From positions 1 through 20,516 of the forward strand of contig CACYDD010000100.1 of assembly GCA_902773065.1 (NCBI GenBank): a stretch of 20,516 bases of DNA. The letters are read 5' to 3'. The notes beneath the pieces were generated by a model, which was not told the DNA's origin, searched no databases, and saw only the letters and a list, made by a program, of their open reading frames with translations. Below, in pieces: positions 16,018 through 20,516 of the stretch (position 1 is its first letter; every line of letters starts with the position of its first letter). A program made the translations under genes and the position numbers. This DNA comes from an uncultured Ruminococcus sp. Its GTDB lineage: Bacteria; Bacillota; Clostridia; Oscillospirales; Acutalibacteraceae.

Positions 16018-16040
16018 TGTATTATAGGACGTGGATAGGA

Positions 16041-16874
16041 ATGAGTTATAAAAAGAAATTTCAAAGTCTGACCATCAAAGATGATTTCATGTTTGGTGTG
16101 GTGATGAGCGACGTAAGTATTGCAAAAAGAATTCTTTGTGCGATACTTGCGGAGGAAATACCAGATATCGAAAGCTGTGAACTGCAAAAAAGTATCGAAA
16201 CTGACCATAACAGTCATGGTGTACGCTATGATGTTTATATTAAAACCCGAAATGGCTGGAAGGTTTATGATGTTGAAATGCAGAATTCCAAAAATAGGAT
16301 GCCTGCAAAGAGAAGCAGGTATTATCAGTCTTCCTCGGATATTGATTTTCTTGAAAAAAATAAACCCTATACAGACCTGCCGCAAAATTATGTGATTTTT
16401 ATTTGTGATTTTGACCCGTTCGGCAAAGGTCGGGCTGTTTATCAATTTCAAAATTACTGCGTAGAGGAAGGTATTTTTCTGGGAGACGGCACTTGCAAAA
16501 TCTTTTTGAATATATATGGCAGGACAGAAAGAAAGGAGCTGCAGAATCTTATGGCATACTTTAAAGATAATGTACCGAATGATGAGCTTACCAATGATAT
16601 ACAGGACAGAATCGACAATGCTGTACACAGCGGAAAACTGTACTCTTCTTATATTAAAGAACAGCAGAATGCAATTCTTTTAAAGGAAGAAGGCAGGAAA
16701 GAAGGCAGGAAAGAAGGCAGGAAAGAAGGCAGGAAAGAAGGCAGGAAAGAAGGCAAAGCAGAAGCCATTAAGCAGCTTTTGAAAAAAGGCTTGACAGCTG
16801 CCAATATTATTTCTCTGTTTGATTTATCTGATGAGGAAGCAGCCTTCTATTTTGGTGATATGCAGACAGTATAA
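16041..16874 (+). CDS. Rpn family PD-(D/E)XK nuclease
   Basis: A 277-residue member of the Rpn/PDDEXK transposase-like nuclease family. Start ATG 16041 gives the typical opening (FQSLTIKDDFMFGVVMSD); the in-frame TTG at 16017 overlaps the -10 box. The nuclease core shows D64 (RYDVYI) and D77-V-E79-M-Q81 (YDVEMQ), the catalytic pattern of the family, followed by RYYQSS and NYVIFICDFDPF. Family members cut DNA and promote recA-independent recombination; in E. coli some act in phage defence and are restrained by a short protein translated from inside the same gene. Residues 218-237 are five perfect GRKE repeats, leading into a small C-terminal helical region (IKQLLKKGLTAANIISLFDL). The gene stands alone with its own promoter and a hairpin behind it. 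Confidence 0.85.
   Translation: MSYKKKFQSLTIKDDFMFGVVMSDVSIAKRILCAILAEEIPDIESCELQKSIETDHNSHGVRYDVYIKTRNGWKVYDVEMQNSKNRMPAKRSRYYQSSSDIDFLEKNKPYTDLPQNYVIFICDFDPFGKGRAVYQFQNYCVEEGIFLGDGTCKIFLNIYGRTERKELQNLMAYFKDNVPNDELTNDIQDRIDNAVHSGKLYSSYIKEQQNAILLKEEGRKEGRKEGRKEGRKEGRKEGKAEAIKQLLKKGLTAANIISLFDLSDEEAAFYFGDMQTV
16532..16553 (+). promoter_or_regulatory. Candidate internal ribosome binding site and start inside the Rpn gene
   Basis: AAAGGAG (16532-16538) precedes an in-frame ATG (16551) by 12 bases. Translation from it would give a 107-residue protein (MAYFKDNVPNDEL onward) made of the linker, the GRKE repeats and the C-terminal region without the nuclease core. This matches the plan of intragenic antitoxins known from E. 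coli rpn genes. The spacing is a little long. Confidence 0.45.
16692..16751 (+). repeat. Five perfect 12-bp tandem repeats inside the Rpn gene
   Basis: GGCAGGAAAGAA is repeated five times without a change, then a degenerate sixth unit (GGCAAAGCAGAA) follows. Each unit encodes GRKE, so gain or loss of units keeps the frame. Confidence 0.95.
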
Positions 16875-16879
16875 TCATG

Positions 16880-16935
16880 AATATGTGAGCAGTATCCGCA
16901 GGAACGGTTTGACGGTTTCTGCGGATTTGCATATT
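16880..16935 (+). terminator. Hairpin after the Rpn gene, probable terminator
   Basis: A 12-bp stem ATCCGCAGGAAC (16894-16905) / GTTTCTGCGGAT (16915-16926, one G-U pair) is extended by AATATG (16880-16885) / CATATT (16930-16935). Only a modest T content follows, so termination may be incomplete. Confidence 0.55.
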
Positions 16936-17003
16936 AATTTCACGTTAAATGAAATGCTTGAAAAGCCGCATGAATACTGCATTGCAACCTGAAGTTTACA
17001 TAA

Positions 17004-17042
17004 AGAAACGGAAAAAATATAGACTTTTTTCCGTTTCTGTTT
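17004..17042 (+). terminator. Perfect 14-bp stem with T-tract upstream of the XRE-repeat gene
   Basis: AGAAACGGAAAAAA (17004-17017) pairs perfectly with TTTTTTCCGTTTCT (17025-17038) around a 7-base loop, followed by GTTTT. It could terminate transcripts from the left; equally it is the palindrome in which the next promoter is set. Confidence 0.7.
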
Positions 17043-17048
17043 TATGAT
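17020..17048 (+). promoter_or_regulatory. Promoter set inside the hairpin, for the XRE-repeat gene
   Basis: TAGACT (17020-17025) and TATGAT (17043-17048) are 17 bases apart. The -35 lies in the loop of the hairpin at 17004-17038 and the spacer is its right arm. No better promoter is visible before the gene at 17093. Confidence 0.45.
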
Positions 17049-17055
17049 AAAAGCA

Positions 17056-17068
17056 TAACGCAGCGTTA
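17056..17068. promoter_or_regulatory. TAACGC-A-GCGTTA palindrome, candidate operator
   Basis: A perfect 6-bp inverted repeat with a single centre base, located just after the -10 box and before the AGGAGG ribosome binding site. The size and place fit a dimeric HTH repressor, most simply self-regulation by the XRE protein encoded directly downstream. Confidence 0.5.
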
Positions 17069-17092
17069 GAAATTACGAGGAGGTTTTTTATT

Positions 17093-17926
17093 ATGACAAC
17101 AGGTGAAAAAATTGCAGGTTTGAGAAAGGAAAACAACTATACACAGGAACAACTGGCTGATATTTTAGGTGTGTCACGCCAATCCGTAAGCAAATGGGAA
17201 TCCGATGCAGCTTATCCCGAAACGGAAAAGCTTGTAAAAATGGGAAGGCTTTTCGGCTGTTCCATGGACTACCTTCTGAATGAAGAGTGTACCGAAAAAA
17301 AGGTAAAAAGCGAAGCTCAGCCGCCTGCGCCTGCTCCGACATATATTTATTCGGTACAAGCACCGCAAAGAAAAAGATTTTCGGAGAAAAAAAGCGAAAA
17401 AATGATTTTCGGTATGCCGCTTTACCATATCGGCAAAAATGCAAAAGGTTTTTTTGCGGTCGGGTTGAATGCAAAGGGTGTGATAGCAATAGGACTTCTG
17501 GCAAGGGGAGTATTGTCAATAGGGTTGCTGTCCATAGGTATTTTTTCGTTCGGATTTTTTGTTCTTGGTCTGCTTGCGTTGGGACTGTTCTCTGTCGGAG
17601 GACTTGCCTTTGGTTCAATCAGTTTAGGTATTATAGCAATCGGTGCAATCAGCTTCGGAGTGCTCTCGATAGGCGGAGTAGCGATTGGAGAGTTTGCGCT
17701 TGGTGCGTGTGCTGTCGGAAAATATGTTGCTGTGGGAGACAGTGCTCAGGGAATGATTGCAGTAGGACAATCGGAAGCAATCGGCAGTGTTTACAGTGTC
17801 CTCGGAGAGGTCAGCAAGGAGGATGTGCAGTACATAACCACATGGCTTGACAATAATGTTCCCGCCTATCTGAACTGGGCAAAGAATTTTATGGTCAATC
17901 TCATGTTCAGTGTGGATTTTAAATAA
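17093..17926 (+). CDS. XRE regulator fused to a glycine pentad-repeat hydrophobic domain
   Basis: A 277-residue protein. Residues 1-65 are a complete XRE HTH (MTTGEKIAGLRKENNYTQEQ; then VSRQSVSKWESDAAYPETEK and FGCSMDYLLNEE). A Pro/Lys-rich linker (about 66-105) follows. From 114 to 209 a glycine stands at exactly every fifth residue, twenty times in register, with aliphatic or aromatic residues before and between and Ala/Ser two places before the next glycine (IGLLSIGIFSFG, LGIIAIGAISFG). The register slips by one and fades by about 225. A polar C-terminal tail with a helix-forming segment ends the protein. The regular period points to a beta-solenoid or a membrane-embedded stack, not to ordinary membrane helices. 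ATG 17093 has GAGGAGG upstream. Probably a DNA-binding regulator tethered to a sensing or membrane domain; that role is inference. Confidence 0.8.
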   Translation: MTTGEKIAGLRKENNYTQEQLADILGVSRQSVSKWESDAAYPETEKLVKMGRLFGCSMDYLLNEECTEKKVKSEAQPPAPAPTYIYSVQAPQRKRFSEKKSEKMIFGMPLYHIGKNAKGFFAVGLNAKGVIAIGLLARGVLSIGLLSIGIFSFGFFVLGLLALGLFSVGGLAFGSISLGIIAIGAISFGVLSIGGVAIGEFALGACAVGKYVAVGDSAQGMIAVGQSEAIGSVYSVLGEVSKEDVQYITTWLDNNVPAYLNWAKNFMVNLMFSVDFK

Positions 17927-17968
17927 AAGGATTCAATGGTCATGAATTTATGTCTGATCCCTTATTTC

Positions 17969-18005
17969 CCCGGATGTTTGTGTAAAACAGCGTCCGGGAT
18001 TTTGT
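17969..18005 (+). terminator. Rho-independent terminator after the XRE-repeat gene
   Basis: CCCGGATGT (17969-17977) pairs with GCGTCCGGG (17990-17998) with two G-U pairs, followed by ATTTTGTACGTTTTG. It isolates the regulator from the promoter at 18055. Confidence 0.7.
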
Positions 18006-18054
18006 ACGTTTTGTAAATATTTATTACTCAATAATAAACGTCGTATAAATTGTA

Positions 18055-18083
18055 TTGACAAAATTCAAACATAATAGTAAAAT
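18055..18083 (+). promoter_or_regulatory. Sigma-A promoter of the coiled-coil / VWA gene pair
   Basis: TTGACA (18055-18060), 17-base spacer, TAAAAT (18078-18083): the same near-consensus boxes and spacing as in front of the DUF1015 gene. The leader is about 45 bases. Confidence 0.75.
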
Positions 18084-18134
18084 TAATTTATGAGAATAAA
18101 AATATTTGTTTAATTTGCGATGGAGGAAAATGAA

Positions 18135-18896
18135 ATGTCAAAAAAGCAGATCATCAAAATGATTTGTCTGAATCTCGCGATTGTTGTGCTGAATGTTATT
18201 TTGTTTTCTCAGGGGCTTGTAGGACTGACACTGGGAGAAGATGCACTTCTGACTGCAATCGGTGTTACGGTGATCGTGATGAGTGTCATTGCCTTTGGCT
18301 ATGGTAATTATACGCTTTTGTTCAGTGAACCGAATCATACGCATGAAAGCAATGAACAGAACGAATCACAGAATTATATCAGTGCTCTGGAAGAAAAACG
18401 TGATAAAGTGATTTTTGAGACTGAAATTTCGTCAGCAACTGATCAGATCAACCGTCTTGAGAATAAGGAAAAGACACTTGACAGTATACTTTCACAATAT
18501 TTTTCGCCGCAGGAAGCGGCATATACGCAATTTCAGGATACTGTCAGTTCTTTAAAGGAATTGTTTTATTCTAATGTCAAGAAAATACTCAACAGGATCA
18601 CGATTTTTGACTATAGGGATTATCTCAAAGTTGATGATGAATTGAAAAATGCACCTGTTGTGGACGGTATTACTGTTTTTTCAAGCTCTGCGGATGCACA
18701 GATGACAATCTATAATGAGCATATTGATTATGTCAGAGAGCTTGTGGAAGAAAATGAGAAGATATTGTTAAAGCTGGACAGTCTGCTGCTTGAAATATCG
18801 AGGTCTGACGATATCAATGAGTCAGATTTTGAACAGATGCCGGTAATACAAGAAATCAACGAATGGAAATCACAGACAAATTTTTATCAGAATTAA
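18135..18896 (+). CDS. Two-helix membrane protein with coiled-coil domain, family not recognised
   Basis: Start ATG 18135 is preferred over 18120, since GGAGG (18122-18126) lies 8 bases upstream of 18135 and inside the longer reading. The product has 253 residues. Two membrane helices (about 6-30 and 37-63) form a hairpin, followed by a Glu/Asn/His-rich linker and a long helical, largely coiled-coil region. The latter contains ISALEEKRDKVIFETEISSA and INRLENKEKTLDSIL, then a middle part FYSNVKKILNRITIFDYRDY. A second helix follows (VRELVEENEKILLKLDSLLLE). There are no catalytic motifs. It shares a promoter with the substrate-binding/VWA protein that begins 64 bases downstream, so the two are probably partners. 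Small coiled-coil membrane proteins are often encoded with VWA proteins in Firmicutes, for example beside TelA-type genes; I cannot assign this one to them. Confidence 0.75.
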   Translation: MSKKQIIKMICLNLAIVVLNVILFSQGLVGLTLGEDALLTAIGVTVIVMSVIAFGYGNYTLLFSEPNHTHESNEQNESQNYISALEEKRDKVIFETEISSATDQINRLENKEKTLDSILSQYFSPQEAAYTQFQDTVSSLKELFYSNVKKILNRITIFDYRDYLKVDDELKNAPVVDGITVFSSSADAQMTIYNEHIDYVRELVEENEKILLKLDSLLLEISRSDDINESDFEQMPVIQEINEWKSQTNFYQN

Positions 18897-18960
18897 TGAT
18901 GTTCCACTTCTCAATAGTGATAATTTTGGGAATTGAAATCCGATAAAGGAGGAAATGAAA

Positions 18961-20516
18961 ATGGCAAAGGTCTCAAATGCAGGTAAAGTGGGAATATTTG
19001 TGGGAATCGGCGTATTTGTTTTCGCTGCGGTTCTGATCGGTATGCTGCTTACGCAGAATATCGGCAATACCGATGACGATATCGAAACCAGTGGGGAAGA
19101 TACTTCCCAGCAGATGGAAAAATTGTTGCAAGGAATTAATGTTACTCAGGTTGAACCGAGAAAGGCAGCCATCAAAGACGAAGATATGCTCACCGATGAA
19201 GCAGAATTGCCCGATATCAAGAATTATCCGCTTTCTGTTATCGGGAAAGCAGATGTGAATGTCGAAATTTTTTCTTCCCCGGAAAAAGCAGGAGAAGGAA
19301 CTGACGGCTGGTTGAATGAGGTAGCAGAAAAGTTTAATGACGAGGGATTGAAAGTAAACGGCAAAACGGCTTCTGTTTCCATACGTTCGGTGTCATCAGG
19401 GCTTGCGCTGGATTATATTAAATCAGGAAAATATGTTCCGCAGGCAATTACTCCTTCCAATGAATTCTGGGGTAAAATGATAGAGGCGAGCGGAGTGGAG
19501 ATCACCTTGAAAAAGGATAAACTGGCAGGAAATGTTCCGGGTGTGCTTCTTTCAAAAAGTAAATATGATGAAATACTGGATAAATACGGTTCGGTCAATA
19601 TGAAAGTCATTTCCGAATGTACAGCAAGCAATGAAATTGCAATGGGCTATACGAATCCTTTTGCAAGTTCTACAGGTCTGAATTTCCTCATCAGCACACT
19701 GTATTCCTATGATCCCGATGATCTTCTTAGCAGCAAGGCGGTAGAGGGCTTCCAGCAGTTCCAGAAAAATGTTCCGCTTGTATCGTATAATACACTGCAA
19801 ATGAGAACATCTGCGGAATCAGGATCTCTTGATGGCTTTGTGATGGAATATCAGTCATATTATAATGACCCGACACTGAAAAATGATTATGTGTTTACGC
19901 CGTTCGGAGCAAGACATGATAACCCGATGTATTCACTCGGCAAGATTTCCGCGGATGAGGATGCAGTACTGGAACGTTTCTGTGAGTATTGTCTGAATGA
20001 TGAATCCCAGAAGCTTGCAAAAGAATACGGGTTCAATCAGAATGAAAAGTATCAGAGTGAGTTGCCGGATGATATCAGCGGTGATGAACTGATCAAGGCA
20101 CAGAAGCTTTATAAGGAAAACAAGGACAGTGGCAAACCGATCGTAGCCGTATTTGTTGCCGATATTTCAGGCAGCATGATTGGTGAACCGATCAACGCAC
20201 TCCAGACATCTCTGATTAATTCCATGCAGTATATCAATAAAAATAACTATGTAGGACTTGTATCTTATAACAACAAGGTATATGTTGATCTGTCGATTGC
20301 AGAGTTTGATCTGAACCAACAAGCTTACTTTAAAGGTGCAGTACAGGATATGAGTGCAGGTGGTCAGACAGCTACCTATGATGCGGTTCTTGTTGCACTT
20401 GATATGATAGAGAAGGCATTAGAGGAACACCCTGAAGCGAAGCCGATGCTGTTTCTTCTCAGTGACGGTGAACAAAATACAGGTTATTCTCTGAATGAAA
20501 TTTCTTCTGTTGTAGG
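18961..20516 (+). CDS. Membrane-anchored substrate-binding-like and VWA-domain protein, 3' end missing
   Basis: ATG 18961 has AAAGGAGG about 9 bases upstream. The frame stays open to the end of the window (518 codons visible). One membrane helix (about residues 8-29) anchors it, followed by an acidic linker. Residues about 95-370 resemble a type 2 periplasmic-binding fold: a start like SVIGKADVNVEIFSSPEKA, then SIRSVSSGLALDYIKSG, EIAMGYTNPFASSTGLNFL and KDYVFTPFGARHDNPMYS-like strands. From about 393 a von Willebrand A domain begins: DISGSM (D401, S403, S405), GGQTATYDA (T470) and LSDGEQN (D502) make up a complete metal-ion-dependent adhesion site. The VWA end and anything after it lie outside the window. 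Such fusions suggest metal-dependent binding of an extracellular partner. The family arrangement is known, its ligand is not. Confidence 0.85.
   Translation, partial: MAKVSNAGKVGIFVGIGVFVFAAVLIGMLLTQNIGNTDDDIETSGEDTSQQMEKLLQGINVTQVEPRKAAIKDEDMLTDEAELPDIKNYPLSVIGKADVNVEIFSSPEKAGEGTDGWLNEVAEKFNDEGLKVNGKTASVSIRSVSSGLALDYIKSGKYVPQAITPSNEFWGKMIEASGVEITLKKDKLAGNVPGVLLSKSKYDEILDKYGSVNMKVISECTASNEIAMGYTNPFASSTGLNFLISTLYSYDPDDLLSSKAVEGFQQFQKNVPLVSYNTLQMRTSAESGSLDGFVMEYQSYYNDPTLKNDYVFTPFGARHDNPMYSLGKISADEDAVLERFCEYCLNDESQKLAKEYGFNQNEKYQSELPDDISGDELIKAQKLYKENKDSGKPIVAVFVADISGSMIGEPINALQTSLINSMQYINKNNYVGLVSYNNKVYVDLSIAEFDLNQQAYFKGAVQDMSAGGQTATYDAVLVALDMIEKALEEHPEAKPMLFLLSDGEQNTGYSLNEISSVV

Noticed and set aside
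15936..16628. 230-codon minus-strand open frame across the Rpn gene start
   Set aside because: It overlaps the rnfB end and the Rpn nuclease core in antisense; the plus-strand protein has clear catalytic motifs and a promoter.
16692..16751. Tandem repeats considered as a CRISPR-like array
   Set aside because: Units are 12 bp, contiguous without spacers and in the frame of a coding gene.
17091..17850. Long alternative frames over the XRE-repeat gene on both strands
   Set aside because: They are by-products of the repeated glycine codons; only the frame starting at 17093 has a binding site and an HTH domain.

Overview
The window looks like chromosomal DNA of an anaerobic, low-to-moderate GC Firmicute (class Clostridia, probably Ruminococcus-like). 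The pointers are a complete rnfCDGEAB operon in the clostridial order, strong AGGAGG-type ribosome binding sites, sigma-A promoters of TTGACA-17-TAAAAT type, a large Ig-like surface protein, a sugar ABC importer with no ATPase gene of its own, and several small Cro/CI-type regulators. The species is inference. I saw no rRNA, tRNA, CRISPR array, phage or transposase operon.

Layout. (1) 2-3043: 3' part of a large extracellular Ig-like/fibronectin-III protein, closed by a hairpin terminator. (2) 3262-4598: a stand-alone DUF1015 gene with its own promoter. (3) 4704-5597: an unrecognised acidic, proline-rich protein with two C-terminal membrane segments, preceded by a 14-bp near-tandem repeat and ending at a bidirectional terminator. 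(4) 5659-7150, minus strand: a disrupted XRE regulator, an intact 69-residue XRE regulator and a YetF/DUF421 membrane protein. (5) 7151-7503: a 353-bp AT-rich promoter region. (6) 7504-10864: lipoprotein sugar-binding protein and two permeases, with a long hairpin between the first two genes. (7) 11064-15970: the six-gene Rnf complex, translationally coupled. (8) 16041-16874: an Rpn-family PD-(D/E)XK nuclease with an in-frame 12-bp tandem repeat and a candidate internal start. (9) 17093-17926: an XRE regulator fused to a strikingly regular five-residue glycine repeat. (10) 18135 to the window end: a membrane-anchored coiled-coil protein followed by a membrane-anchored substrate-binding-like/von Willebrand A protein that runs off the end.

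How the genes work together. The Rnf operon is the energy-conserving core: it couples ferredoxin oxidation and NAD reduction to ion movement across the membrane. The ABC operon imports an unidentified carbohydrate and must borrow an ATPase from elsewhere. The last two genes appear to share one promoter and probably form a surface system of unknown role.

The least ordinary items are the XRE-glycine-pentad fusion with its palindromic control region, the Rpn gene that may encode its own C-terminal antitoxin, the substrate-binding-like/VWA protein with its coiled-coil partner, and the intercistronic hairpin in the transporter operon. All function calls come from reading the sequence; no database search was run.
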